Shown piece by piece: positions 16,748-25,965 of a stretch of DNA of 64,000 bases. The position numbers and the translations under genes were made by a program. The DNA is from Flavobacterium microcysteis (GTDB lineage: Bacteria; Bacteroidota; Bacteroidia; Flavobacteriales; Flavobacteriaceae). Each line of letters opens with the position of its first letter. Within the stretch, counting starts at the first letter, position 1. The notes beneath the pieces are model-generated. The model saw only the letters and a list, made by a program, of their open reading frames with translations. It did no database searches and had not been told where the DNA came from. The DNA is taken from positions 42,917 to 106,916 of the forward strand of contig NZ_VFJE01000048.1 of the NCBI RefSeq assembly GCF_006385255.1, given 5' to 3'.

Positions 16748-17683
16748 ATGAAAACTTTAAAAAAAATCTTGCTGGGACTACTTGTCCTTTTTGTGGTATC
16801 ATTGATTGGTGGCTATTTTTATTTTGAAAAAAAATTCTCGCCACCTGAAAATTACCTCGATGTTTCTGGCATTTCAGAAGATATACCAATGCAATGGGAA
16901 GGAGATGATGAAAATCCATATGCTGCTCTTCTTTTACCAGTCCGGATTAAAGGAATAGATAAGCCTTTTTTTATGCAGTTGGATTTGGGTTCGCCGGTTA
17001 CTGTATTCTATAAGAACTCGTTGGAATCTGTCAAGAGCTTATTTCCCGATAAAATTCCGATGAGTACAGAAAAAGGAAAAATTGCATTGGATTTTTTGCT
17101 TCAAAAAATGAAGGTTTCGTCAGGTGCTTATGAGGTATTGGATTATGGCAGTAAAGCTGATTTTGAAAATCCCGATGCCCGGAATATAATTGGCACTATT
17201 GGCACAGACTTATTAGAAAAAAGAATTATCACGTTGGATTTTAAGAACAGCCGCTGCTCTTTTTCCAAAACAATAGAAGAGCGTGATTTTTCCAAATTTG
17301 AATTTAAAAAGCGAAGAATATTAATTCCTGCAACGATTGGCGATGAAAACCTTAAGCTGATGTACGATTCGGGAACCAGCGGTTATGAGCTTATTATGAA
17401 TAGGGACAAATGGGAAAAATACAAGACAAACAATACAATAAAAACTGAAAAAGGAAATTCATGGGGGAAAGAGCTGAAGGTAATTACTGCTCTGTCAGAT
17501 CAGGAAATAAGATTTGGAAACAAAATACTCCAACTTTCTGAAGTGACCTGCATAGAAGGAACCTCAAAAGCACAAAACTTTTTGATGAAACTCTCAGGAA
17601 TGCAGGGAATGATTGGAAATAAGCTATTTCTCAACCGGAAGATAATTTTGGATTGTGGGAATCAGGTATATAAAATTGAATAG
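16748..17683 (+). CDS. Membrane-anchored retropepsin/pepsin-like protein
   Basis: The ATG at 16748 gives 311 residues with one N-terminal membrane segment (about 7-25). Two half-sites resemble aspartic protease active sites: LDLGSP (Asp79) and YDSGTSG (Asp207). Two such lobes in one chain are what a bilobal pepsin fold requires, while bacterial retropepsin-like proteins more often have one. The first site, DLGSP, departs from D-[ST]-G, so activity is uncertain. It is followed by a terminator shared with the converging SUKH-like gene. Confidence 0.72.
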   Translation: MKTLKKILLGLLVLFVVSLIGGYFYFEKKFSPPENYLDVSGISEDIPMQWEGDDENPYAALLLPVRIKGIDKPFFMQLDLGSPVTVFYKNSLESVKSLFPDKIPMSTEKGKIALDFLLQKMKVSSGAYEVLDYGSKADFENPDARNIIGTIGTDLLEKRIITLDFKNSRCSFSKTIEERDFSKFEFKKRRILIPATIGDENLKLMYDSGTSGYELIMNRDKWEKYKTNNTIKTEKGNSWGKELKVITALSDQEIRFGNKILQLSEVTCIEGTSKAQNFLMKLSGMQGMIGNKLFLNRKIILDCGNQVYKIE

Positions 17684-17696
17684 AATGAATAAGTAA

Positions 17697-17727
17697 AAAG
17701 ACAAGCTCTGTTTTTGAGCCTGTCTTT
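17697..17727. terminator. Intrinsic terminator between converging genes
   Basis: AAAGACAAGCTC (17697-17708) pairs with GAGCCTGTCTTT (17716-17727) with one mismatch around a 7-base loop. It separates the aspartic-protease-like gene from the SUKH-like gene. Confidence 0.65.
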
Positions 17728-17742
17728 AAACACAATCTACGG

Positions 17743-18372
17743 CTAATCTTCACCGGAATCATTAATTATGCCTTCTTCTAGGCAATCTAAAACCTGAATA
17801 AGCAATTGTTCTAATGGTTTATCAGCCTGGGTTCTCGTGAGCATAGGCGTCAGATGTTCGTCCCATAATTCATCAAACTCATCCTGATGGTAGCGAACCA
17901 GCCCAAACTGATGGCTGTCGTCGAAATAAATATAAAATGCCTCCTCCAGTTGCCAATCATAACGATATAGGCCAATACATTTATAATTCGTATTGATATA
18001 ATCAATTTTTGTTTGAGATATATGATTGAATTCAGGGCGATCATTACCCCAAGAATGTTTTATGGCATCTATGAGTCCCAGAGAATACCGTTTGTCAAAA
18101 TTTTGCTCTGCTTTCAGTTCTTCGAGCAATCTGAAAACCGACGGTATGTTGATATGATAATCTTCAGACTGATTCCATATACCACCTGACTGTTGATAGA
18201 ACTTTTGTAATGCAGTAGGTACTTCCGTTTCAAAATAAGTAGAAAGTTCATTGAGTTGCTCAGTAGAAGCCGGCTCCGTATTTCTTACCCTAAACCAGTC
18301 TGTAAAATCTTCATCAAGTTGATGAGTAATTACTTCGTTGAATTCTTTAATTCGTGCTTTTAATAATTTCAT
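17743..18372 (-). CDS. SMI1/KNR4 (SUKH) family-like protein
   Basis: The 209-residue protein has the SUKH-1 pattern LNELSTYFETEVPTALQKFY followed by a Gly-rich turn (QQSGGIW, about 64-70). The C-terminus is acidic. SUKH proteins commonly act as immunity proteins against polymorphic toxins, though many are orphans. No toxin gene is adjacent. Directly upstream on the same strand are remnants of a small ORF (18418-18636), which might be what is left of a partner. The family call is moderate. Confidence 0.7.
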   Translation of the reverse strand: MKLLKARIKEFNEVITHQLDEDFTDWFRVRNTEPASTEQLNELSTYFETEVPTALQKFYQQSGGIWNQSEDYHINIPSVFRLLEELKAEQNFDKRYSLGLIDAIKHSWGNDRPEFNHISQTKIDYINTNYKCIGLYRYDWQLEEAFYIYFDDSHQFGLVRYHQDEFDELWDEHLTPMLTRTQADKPLEQLLIQVLDCLEEGIINDSGED

Positions 18373-18417
18373 GGTATATATATTATTGTTAATTAAACGA
18401 GTTTTTAGTTCCTAGAA

Positions 18418-18636
18418 TCAAATAGTCGTTTCTGGATGCCAACGTTTGCCAGTTTCGTAGTCAATGTTCAATTTGAGAATTGTCTGTTTTAATACTTTAA
18501 AACAGCGAATGGCTTACTGATAGCAATATCGTTAGATAGGAGTCTGTTTGAACAGCCTTTCATCCTCTGAATCAGTTGTGTAGTAGTTGCGATCTGATAG
18601 TGTCAGATGCTTGATAGTGTTTAATTGTGTGTACAT
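18418..18636 (-). pseudogene. Decayed small ORF upstream of the SUKH-like gene
   Basis: The minus strand reads ATG at 18636, MYTQLNTIKHLTLSDRNYYT... to a stop at 18532 (34 residues). After a frame change it continues with coding-like sequence (VLKQTILKLNIDYETGKRW, HPETTI) to a stop at 18418-18420. The two parts together look like one frame-broken small gene. No homologue is recognised. It is in the same orientation as the SUKH-like gene, 46 bases away. Confidence 0.3.
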
Positions 18637-19143
18637 GGCGTTTAATTTGATAACGTAAAAATCAAACAAAAAATACAATTTTCAATATATTTTGTGTTTT
18701 ATTTGTGATATTGTTTTAAAATGATTAATTATGTTTGTTTGAAATAGCCAGAGATTTTAGCACTAAATGTGCTTGTATATAAAGTTAGATAATCGTTCTT
18801 CGATTGTTTATTGCCAATATAAATGCCAACTAAAAATAGTTTACCATGAAAAAGCAAGTTTACTACACTTATTATTATCAATAGCAAGACTTATTCTCAG
18901 TTTAGCGAATCAGATGCGATAACCATTTCTTAAATCTGAAAAAGAAGATACTATACTCCCATAAAACATTTCGGTAGGATTCAATAGTAGAAATTCTATT
19001 GAACGTTAGCACTGACAATCTGCCTTTGGCAAAATAAGATTGTTATTTGGCATTTATATGTCAAATTGTTTTTAAGCCCAACAAACTATATTCTGTATCT
19101 GCTAAAATAAATTTAGCAAGTGCATATGTAAAAAAATGGGCAT
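18637..19143. other. AT-rich intergenic stretch without a clear gene
   Basis: Both strands carry frequent stops. The longest ATG frame noticed on the plus strand, from 18846, is only 11 codons. A short inverted repeat CATATG...CATATG flanks the PAP2 start. No terminator, tRNA or repeat element was recognised. Confidence 0.5.
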
Positions 19144-19971
19144 ATGAACACCAATGTTATTATTAATTATGCTAGGCTCAAATTGCCTTTATTCTTGTTG
19201 CCAATATTTCTCTTAGTTGTAGTTGTTCTGTTTCTCTATAGCCAAAATGCTTTGTGTGTTGAAGGCTATGTACAAATTCAAAAGGACAGTTTCTTTTTTA
19301 TCAATCAGTATCTGGGGCAATACCCATACCTACAGATCAATCTTACCCAATTAGGAGATGCCCTGGTTATTTTGTCGCTTTTAAGTATTTTCTTCATTTA
19401 TGCTTCAAAAGTCTGGGAATCTCTGTTGTCAGGCTCATTGGTTTCTTTGTTATTGGCCGGTTTGCTAAAAAAAATATTTGCCATACCACGGCCTGCAGCT
19501 GTATTTAGTGATGATAGTTTTATTATCATCGGGAAAAAATTAACTGGACATAACAGCTTGCCTTCTGGGCATTCTATTACAGTCTTTACTGTACTTACTG
19601 TTCTGCTGTTTTCGTTTATGCCTAAGAGTTTGAAATCAAAAATCGCATGGTATTTGGCAATTATAGCTGCAGGGTTGGTGCTTGTTTTTACGCGAGTAGG
19701 AGTAGGAGCCCATTATCCGCTTGATGTTATAGTAGGCAGTATCGTCGGATATATCTCAGGACTTGCAGGTATCTTTATCAGTCGGAAATACAGACTCTGG
19801 GGCTGGATTTGCAATAAAAAATACTGTCCTGTTTTTATTTTGTTATTTCTAATCTGCTGTATTTTGCTTACCTTCAGAATAATTAATCAAAATCTGGTAT
19901 TGTTTTATCTCGCAACAGCTAGCTTAATCGTCTCGCTGTATAAAATTATTACTATCTATGTTAAAAAATAA
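19144..19971 (+). CDS. PAP2-family membrane phosphatase
   Basis: The 275-residue integral membrane protein carries all three phosphatase motifs: KKIFAIPRP (K109, R116, P117), LPSGHS (P140-H143) and R184-x5-H190-x3-D194 (TRVGVGAHYPLD). Such enzymes remove phosphate from lipid A, undecaprenyl-PP or phosphatidate on the periplasmic side. The extra C-terminal helices (about 225-270) are longer than in minimal family members. It stands alone between AT-rich DNA and a secreted barrel-like protein. The substrate is not predictable here. Confidence 0.9.
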   Translation: MNTNVIINYARLKLPLFLLPIFLLVVVVLFLYSQNALCVEGYVQIQKDSFFFINQYLGQYPYLQINLTQLGDALVILSLLSIFFIYASKVWESLLSGSLVSLLLAGLLKKIFAIPRPAAVFSDDSFIIIGKKLTGHNSLPSGHSITVFTVLTVLLFSFMPKSLKSKIAWYLAIIAAGLVLVFTRVGVGAHYPLDVIVGSIVGYISGLAGIFISRKYRLWGWICNKKYCPVFILLFLICCILLTFRIINQNLVLFYLATASLIVSLYKIITIYVKK

Positions 19972-20054
19972 TCTGAAAATCATTTTTCTGTAAGTAAACT
20001 CCTGATTTTATTCATACTTAGAACAATTTTAAACCACTTAATTACTAAATAAAA

Positions 20055-20618
20055 ATGAGAAAAATTTTAATAACCATAACGTTATGCAGCCTTAGTTTTA
20101 CGGCAAAATCCCAAAATGCAAGTGTTGAAAAAACATTATTTGGAATTCAGACTGGATTTTTGGGTATTTGGGTGTATAATGAAACCAAATTATCAAATCA
20201 GATTGTCACCAGAACAGAAGTAGGTTTAGATAGCGGAATTTGGGGAGGCGATTATTATGATAAAACAGGATTTTTAATGACACCTATAATAACTGTCGAG
20301 CCACGTTGGTATTACAATTTGAATAAAAGAGAACCCAAATCAAAAAGAATTGATGGAAATAGTGGAAATTTTATTTCGCTTAAAACGAGTTATCACCCGG
20401 ATTGGTTTGTTATTTCAAATTATGATGATGTAAATATTATTAGTGACATTTCAGTGATACCAACCTGGGGAATCAGAAGGAATATAGCAAAACAGTTTAA
20501 TTATGAAGCTGGTATTGGAATTGGATACAGGTATATTTTCGCTAAACAGGCTGGTTATCTTGAAAACGAAAGTGACGTAACGATAAATTTGCACCTTCGG
20601 ATAGGTTATAAATTCTGA
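20055..20618 (+). CDS. Secreted protein, small outer membrane beta-barrel-like
   Basis: The 187-residue protein has a signal peptide (about 1-19, MRKILITITLCSLSFTAKSQ). The rest alternates aromatic and polar residues with repeated Gly (FGIQTGFLGIWVYNETK, EAGIGIGYRYIFA) and ends INLHLRIGYKF with a terminal Phe, as expected of a small beta-barrel. No named family is recognised. Confidence 0.75.
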   Translation: MRKILITITLCSLSFTAKSQNASVEKTLFGIQTGFLGIWVYNETKLSNQIVTRTEVGLDSGIWGGDYYDKTGFLMTPIITVEPRWYYNLNKREPKSKRIDGNSGNFISLKTSYHPDWFVISNYDDVNIISDISVIPTWGIRRNIAKQFNYEAGIGIGYRYIFAKQAGYLENESDVTINLHLRIGYKF

Positions 20619-20692
20619 TAAAAATGAAAGCATAACTGCCGTTCAGTTTTACAAGAGAAACAACAGTTATGCGAACCGTAAATAGCAGTTTT

Positions 20693-21064
20693 TTAAAGTG
20701 TTATCTTAAAATTTTTATCCGTTGCCAACAGAATAAAGGTAAGTATACACATGAGTAAGGAATTGTAAAAATGTTGATATTCCTGATGTGCCATATGTGC
20801 CGTAAATGCTCCCACCGCAAAAGGAAATAGTAGCAGTATTCCAAAGTTTTTCAAATGAGGTTTAAAAAATCCGATTAGAACTAGGAGCACGCCTATTAGC
20901 TCACCTATACCAATGATAATTGTCCAGGTCTTATTGAAACCCAAAGATTGCATACTCTGCATCATAGATTGTTTCTGAAAAACCTTAAACAGTGAAGCAT
21001 ATCCGAATACATAAACATAATAAGCATAACTTAGCCAATGAATGATTGGTACAATAGTTTTCAT
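20693..21064 (-). CDS. DoxX family membrane protein
   Basis: The 123-residue protein has four hydrophobic segments and the DoxX-like stretch GYASLFKVFQKQSMMQSMQS followed by GELIGVLLVLIGFFKP. Members are small membrane proteins linked to redox stress or quinone-related functions. It is divergent from an HxlR regulator, with 92 bases between the starts. HxlR/DoxX pairs are common, and the regulator probably controls this gene. Confidence 0.88.
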   Translation of the reverse strand: MKTIVPIIHWLSYAYYVYVFGYASLFKVFQKQSMMQSMQSLGFNKTWTIIIGIGELIGVLLVLIGFFKPHLKNFGILLLFPFAVGAFTAHMAHQEYQHFYNSLLMCILTFILLATDKNFKITL

Positions 21065-21156
21065 TTTATATATTTTTTTGTTCTAGCAAATATCTTTATT
21101 AACTTTCGTAAAAAATAGAACATACAAAATTGTAGGGTACTAACAAAAAAGTAAGT

Positions 21157-21516
21157 ATGGATAAAAGAAAAGAGAATTCAACCAACAGTATCAATGAGGC
21201 GTATTGGAATAACAACTGTGGCATTGCATTTACCCTGTCTTTGATTGGAGGACGATGGAAAATAAATATACTGTCTTATCTCTTGAATGAAAAAATACTT
21301 AGGTATAGCGAACTAAGAAACAGATTAGTCGGGATTTCTGAACGAATGCTGATTTCACAATTAAAAGAACTGGAAAAAGACGGATTAGTTAATAGGATTG
21401 TTCATCAGCAAGTACCTCCAAAGGTTGAATATGAATTGACAGAACGTGGATTATCACTTCAGCCTCTATTAGATTTGATGGATAAATGGGGTGAAGATAA
21501 TTTAGGGGATAAATAG
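21157..21516 (+). CDS. HxlR family transcriptional regulator
   Basis: The 119-residue winged-HTH protein begins with the HxlR signature: NCGIAFTLSLIGGRWKINIL with a single conserved Cys, then LRYSELRNRLVGISERMLISQ and the wing VHQQVPPKVEYELTERG. HxlR proteins often sense electrophiles or redox state through the N-terminal Cys. It is followed after one base by a CrtI-like oxidoreductase and is divergent from DoxX. Confidence 0.93.
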   Translation: MDKRKENSTNSINEAYWNNNCGIAFTLSLIGGRWKINILSYLLNEKILRYSELRNRLVGISERMLISQLKELEKDGLVNRIVHQQVPPKVEYELTERGLSLQPLLDLMDKWGEDNLGDK

Positions 21517-21517
21517 G

Positions 21518-23023
21518 ATGGGAAGCACTATTTCCACACTAGGCAATACAATGATAGAAGAGTACGATATCGCAATTTTCGGAGGCGGAATTTCAGGATT
21601 TTCAAGCGCATTAAGACTCCAAACTAAAGGATATAGGACAATTGTTTTCGAATCCCATGGACAATTGGGAGGATGTGCAGGGTTTTTTACAAAAAAGAAT
21701 TTTTCATTTGATGTTGGGGCTACTACTTTGGTAGATTTCGTAGAAGGTGGAATTGGTGGAAATTTCTTTAGGGATATTAATTTAGAACTTCCAAAAGGAG
21801 AATACATTGAATATGTTGCATGGCTACCTGACAGACAAGTTATACTCTATCGAGATATTGAAAAATGGAAAAGGGAGCGTTTAGATAAATTAGGATCAAC
21901 CGACAGGCACATTAAATTTTGGAAACTAATGGACGAGGTAACTGAAACTTTTTGGAATGCCAGTAGGAAAAATGTCAAATTGCCAATCCGTAGTCCGAAG
22001 GATTTTTATGCTGTAATAAAAGCGATTGGAATACAAAATTTGTATTTGTCAAAATATATCAATTCAACAATGCTTGATATATTAAAAAAATACAATTTGG
22101 AAGATGATAAACCGCTACTAGGTTTACTCTCAATGCTTATAGAAGACACAGTTCATAGTAGTATTGACAAAGCACCTTTTATTAATTCGGCATTAGGGAC
22201 TACTATTCGAGGCGCTGGACTTATGCGGGCAGACGGAGGGATGAAGAGTTTTTGGCATTATTTATCAAACCATTATTTGAAAATAGGAGGGACATTAAAA
22301 AAAGGAAATAGGGTTGTAGATTTTAAACATGAAAAGGAATATTGGAGTATAACTACAAGCAAAGGAGTTTTTAAGTCTAAAAAGATAATAAGCTCATTAC
22401 CAATTGATCTTACGTATAAAATTGGGACTGATGCTGTAAAGAGCAAATTAGAGCCATACATAGAAAGAAACAAGAATCATCAAGGAAGTGCAATAGTCGT
22501 TTTTTTGGGTGTTCCTGAAGTGGAAATTTCTAATCAGACATACACTCATCATCAGATTTTATTGGATTATAAAGCAGAGTTAGGAAATGGAAATAATATG
22601 TTTATTTCAATATCCGCAAAAGGCGATACTGTTTCAGCACCAGCAGGATTTCGTTCTGTAATGATTTCAACTCATTGTGAACTTTCCGAATGGCAAAATT
22701 TATCAGAAACTGAATATGAAATAAAAAAACAGGATATCGGACAAAAATTAATTGAAAGTGCAAGAAAAGTCTATCCAAGCCTTGGTGAAAATGCAATTAT
22801 TTATGAAATAGGAACGCCATTAACCTATCAAAAATTCACAAACAGGACTAAAGGAAATGTTGGAGGGTTTAAACAGACTCTTGAAAATTCAAACTTTAAT
22901 GCAGTTCCGCATGACATAGGAATAGAAAATATGTGGCTTACGGGTGACAATACTTGGCCAGGACTTGGAACTGTTGCAGGATTGATTTCAGGTAGAATAG
23001 CAAGTGAATATGCTGAAAAATAA
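21518..23023 (+). CDS. CrtI/CrtISO-like FAD-dependent oxidoreductase
   Basis: A dinucleotide-binding motif (AIFGGGISGFSSALRLQTKG, about 16-35) and a C-terminal TGDNTWPGLGTVAGLISGR (about 475-493) mark the carotenoid isomerase/desaturase/retinol saturase group. Starts at 21518 (501 residues) or 21551 (490 residues) are possible. The gene follows HxlR after one base, so the two are probably co-transcribed. It is far from the crt cluster and more diverged from CrtI, so its substrate may not be a carotenoid. Confidence 0.85.
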   Translation: MGSTISTLGNTMIEEYDIAIFGGGISGFSSALRLQTKGYRTIVFESHGQLGGCAGFFTKKNFSFDVGATTLVDFVEGGIGGNFFRDINLELPKGEYIEYVAWLPDRQVILYRDIEKWKRERLDKLGSTDRHIKFWKLMDEVTETFWNASRKNVKLPIRSPKDFYAVIKAIGIQNLYLSKYINSTMLDILKKYNLEDDKPLLGLLSMLIEDTVHSSIDKAPFINSALGTTIRGAGLMRADGGMKSFWHYLSNHYLKIGGTLKKGNRVVDFKHEKEYWSITTSKGVFKSKKIISSLPIDLTYKIGTDAVKSKLEPYIERNKNHQGSAIVVFLGVPEVEISNQTYTHHQILLDYKAELGNGNNMFISISAKGDTVSAPAGFRSVMISTHCELSEWQNLSETEYEIKKQDIGQKLIESARKVYPSLGENAIIYEIGTPLTYQKFTNRTKGNVGGFKQTLENSNFNAVPHDIGIENMWLTGDNTWPGLGTVAGLISGRIASEYAEK

Positions 23024-23149
23024 AAATATCGGCTAAGTAGCTATTAAATAAAAATGAATATTCATACAGCAGATAATAAGTAGTATAAAAAGATATATAT
23101 TACATACGAAATTAGAGTACTAATTGATCTTTTTAAAACCTTGAAAATC

Positions 23150-23341
23150 ATGGAAAATAACAAAGCGTCATCATTTATTTTTGGCATTATAGCAATCATT
23201 TTAGGAAGCGTCTTATTCAAGCAGTTCGATTTTAAAACCCTAAAATTTGAACATACAGGATTAGCTATTGTTTATGGGATTACTTTTTTATTCTCCATTT
23301 ACATCCTGGTGAAAAACTACAAAAACAAACAAAAAAAATAA
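23150..23341 (+). CDS. Small membrane protein, two TM segments
   Basis: The ATG at 23150 gives 63 residues. The segments FIFGIIAIILGSVLF and TGLAIVYGITFLFSIYILV are hydrophobic, separated by a polar loop, and the C-terminus is Lys-rich. It is not a recognised family. The start was preferred over a TTG three codons upstream. It lies alone between the oxidoreductase and an S41 protease operon. Confidence 0.65.
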   Translation: MENNKASSFIFGIIAIILGSVLFKQFDFKTLKFEHTGLAIVYGITFLFSIYILVKNYKNKQKK

Positions 23342-23467
23342 AAACAGCCTTTACAGGAATATGCCTGCGATGCTACTTTACAGTTGCGTTAGGCGGATTT
23401 ATGTGAAAAATCAGCAACGATTCTTTAATTAAACTTAATACAAAACATAAAAATTACTTACCACATA

Positions 23468-24877
23468 ATGAAAAGAAGAATTTTCCCCTTTCTACTATTA
23501 ACTTTTTCAACTTTTAGTTACGCTCAAAATTGTGATTGCGAAAGCAATTTTAATTGGGTAAAGAAAACATTTGAAGAAAATGATGCAGGATTTGAATACA
23601 TTGTTAGTAAAAAGGGAAAAGATGCTTATGAGCTACACAGTAAAATGTATTTAGAAAAGGCAAAGCAGCTCCCAAATGATAAAGAATGTGCGATAGTGAT
23701 AGATAAATGGGTAAGGTTTTTTCGGGACGGGCATATAGGAATTAAATACTTAAAAGAGCCTGTTCAGGAAACTAATTTTACTGTTGAAAACCTTCCTATT
23801 AACGAGAAAGATTTTAAAAAATATATAGACAAGAAGAAAACATTAAACAAATATGAAGGTATTTGGAGTTTTGGAAGTTATGTTATTGCTATAAAACAGA
23901 GAAATAACGAATATGTAGGAACTATTCTTTCATCCACAAATAAAAATTGGAAAGTGGGAGATGTAAAAACTGTTTTTACTGAAAATAACGGAACTCTTTA
24001 TTTAGGAAATAAATCTCCGCAAAAAGTCAGTAAAATTACAGCTATTGGAAATACGTATTTAAAACTTGATAATACGATTTTACAAAAAACATATCCGGAA
24101 CTTAAGGAAGATGCTGTCCTTTTGAAAGAGATCCAACGATTAGGTACGACAAAACCGGTATTTGAAAAATTAAATGAAAACACAGCCTATTTAAGAATTC
24201 CGGACTTCGAAATTTCTGAAAAGAAATATATTGACAGTATAATTGCAAAAAACAGGGACATAATTTTAGCAACAAAAAACCTGATTATTGATGTTCGTAA
24301 TAATCCGGGAGGAAGTGATGCGAGTTATAGTGCATTGATACCGTTTTTATATACAAACCCAATAAGAACAGTAGGCACTTTGTTTTATTCTACGCCTCTT
24401 AATAATCAAAGAATGTTGGAGCTTTCACAAAATCCCGATTTTGACAAAGAATCTCAGGAAAGTTTCAAAAAATATTATGAAACATTGACTGCTTCTTTGG
24501 GCAAATTTGTAAATATCTTTGACAAAGATGTTTTTGTACAGACACAGAAAGAAATAACAAAATATCCGGAAAACGTAGGTATTATCATTAACGAAAAAAA
24601 CGGAAGTACGACTGAACAGTTTTTACTGACTGCAAAACAAAGCAAGAAAGTAAAACTATATGGGAAGACTACCCACGGAATGCTTGATATTTCTAATGTC
24701 AACATTATAGAATCGCCTTGCAAAGATTTTGAATTGTATTACGGCTTGTCAAGAAGTTATAGAATTCCGGATTTTGCAATTGACGATATAGGTTTGCAAC
24801 CCGATTATTTTATTGATAACTCGATATCGGAATACAATTGGATACAATTTGTAGATGAAACTTTAAACGGTAAATAA
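23468..24877 (+). CDS. Secreted S41 family peptidase
   Basis: The 469-residue protein has a signal peptide (about 1-19). A helical domain with RFFRDGHIGIKYL comes before the S41 core: TAYLRIPDFEIS, LIIDVRNNPGGSDASYSALI and the catalytic Ser region NEKNGSTTEQFLLTAKQSKK (about 375-394), where the Ser of GSTTE sits in the nucleophile position. No PDZ domain is evident. The next gene begins 5 bases after the stop, so they form an operon. The target is unknown. Confidence 0.88.
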   Translation: MKRRIFPFLLLTFSTFSYAQNCDCESNFNWVKKTFEENDAGFEYIVSKKGKDAYELHSKMYLEKAKQLPNDKECAIVIDKWVRFFRDGHIGIKYLKEPVQETNFTVENLPINEKDFKKYIDKKKTLNKYEGIWSFGSYVIAIKQRNNEYVGTILSSTNKNWKVGDVKTVFTENNGTLYLGNKSPQKVSKITAIGNTYLKLDNTILQKTYPELKEDAVLLKEIQRLGTTKPVFEKLNENTAYLRIPDFEISEKKYIDSIIAKNRDIILATKNLIIDVRNNPGGSDASYSALIPFLYTNPIRTVGTLFYSTPLNNQRMLELSQNPDFDKESQESFKKYYETLTASLGKFVNIFDKDVFVQTQKEITKYPENVGIIINEKNGSTTEQFLLTAKQSKKVKLYGKTTHGMLDISNVNIIESPCKDFELYYGLSRSYRIPDFAIDDIGLQPDYFIDNSISEYNWIQFVDETLNGK

Positions 24878-24882
24878 AAACG

Positions 24883-25395
24883 ATGGCCAACGAAATCCTA
24901 TTTACAGAAAGACAGAGATTCAAACAATGGTGGCTTTGGCTAATCCTGTTAGGGATAAACGGACTTTTTTTATTTGGTGTGTTTAAGCAAGTGATTAATG
25001 GGCAACAATTTGGTGACAAGCCCATGAGCAACACAGGACTTTTGATAGCCGCTGGATTGACTATTCTCCTGATGATTTTATTTCTGAACTTTAGACTTGA
25101 TACCCTAATTAAGAAAGACGGGATTTATGTTCGTTTTTTTCCTTTCCATTTAAAGTTTAAATATTTTGCATGGGAAAAGTTGACAAAATCCTTTGTAAGA
25201 CACTATTCTCCAATTGCTGAATATGGAGGTTGGGGCTTGCGTTATGGCTTTTTAGGAAATGGAAAAGCCTATAACGTTTCGGGAGATAAAGGGCTACAGA
25301 TTGAATTTACTGACAGTAAGAGACTGCTTATCGGAACTAATAAACCCGAAGAATTGACTGAAGTTTTGAAAAGAATAGGCCAATTAAAGCAATAA
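24883..25395 (+). CDS. Two-TM membrane protein with PH-like C-terminal domain
   Basis: The 170-residue protein has membrane segments at about 18-36 (WLWLILLGINGLFLFGVF) and 48-67, followed by a beta-rich domain (GIYVRFFPFHLKFKYFAWEK, LQIEFTDSKRLLIGTNKPEE) like bacterial PH domains. It is coupled to the S41 peptidase by a 5-base gap. The function is unknown, and the domain call rests on strand pattern and the terminal LLIGT-KPEEL motif. Confidence 0.75.
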   Translation: MANEILFTERQRFKQWWLWLILLGINGLFLFGVFKQVINGQQFGDKPMSNTGLLIAAGLTILLMILFLNFRLDTLIKKDGIYVRFFPFHLKFKYFAWEKLTKSFVRHYSPIAEYGGWGLRYGFLGNGKAYNVSGDKGLQIEFTDSKRLLIGTNKPEELTEVLKRIGQLKQ

Positions 25396-25435
25396 TAGCT
25401 TAGATAACAACAATAACAAATAAGAACAATTCATA

Positions 25436-25828
25436 ATGATAAAATTTGCTTACACTATTCTATATGTTCAGGATGTAACCAAAGCTGTTGAATTTTACGA
25501 AAATGCATTTGGTTTTACCAGAAAATTTGTGTCACCCGGAAATGACTACGGTGAGCTTTTAGTAGGAGAAAGGATACTTTCGTTTGCCTCAATATCGTTA
25601 GCAAAGTCAAATTTGAAAGATGGTTTTATAGAAAGCAATTTAGCTGACAAACCATTTGGAATTGAAATAGGTTTTACAACAGAAAATGTTGATGAAACCG
25701 TTTCAACGGCCCTAAAAGCAGGGGCAATACTTGTTGAAAATCCGAAAACAAAACCATGGGGACAAGTCGTTGCTTATATTAGAGACCTTGATGGCTTTTT
25801 AATTGAAATTTGCACGTCTATAGGTTGA
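25436..25828 (+). CDS. VOC/glyoxalase superfamily protein
   Basis: The 130-residue protein shows the paired beta-alpha-beta-beta-beta units of the VOC fold: AYTILYVQDVTKAVEFYENA at the start, and WGQVVAYIRDLDGFLIEICT at the end with the acidic metal ligand in FLIEIC. Members include glyoxalases, dioxygenases and antibiotic-binding proteins. It starts 40 bases after the PH-like gene on the same strand and may belong to that operon. The substrate cannot be assigned. Confidence 0.9.
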   Translation: MIKFAYTILYVQDVTKAVEFYENAFGFTRKFVSPGNDYGELLVGERILSFASISLAKSNLKDGFIESNLADKPFGIEIGFTTENVDETVSTALKAGAILVENPKTKPWGQVVAYIRDLDGFLIEICTSIG

Positions 25829-25965
25829 TGTTTGTTTTTTGAGAGCCAATAAGGTTTTCTTTGACTCCTAAATACTGCTAATCTATAACCTTTACTTCCT
25901 ATTGTCATTTTCAATGGTCGACTCGTTATTTCTGAATGTGGTTTTATCTTACCGTAACAACAAAA

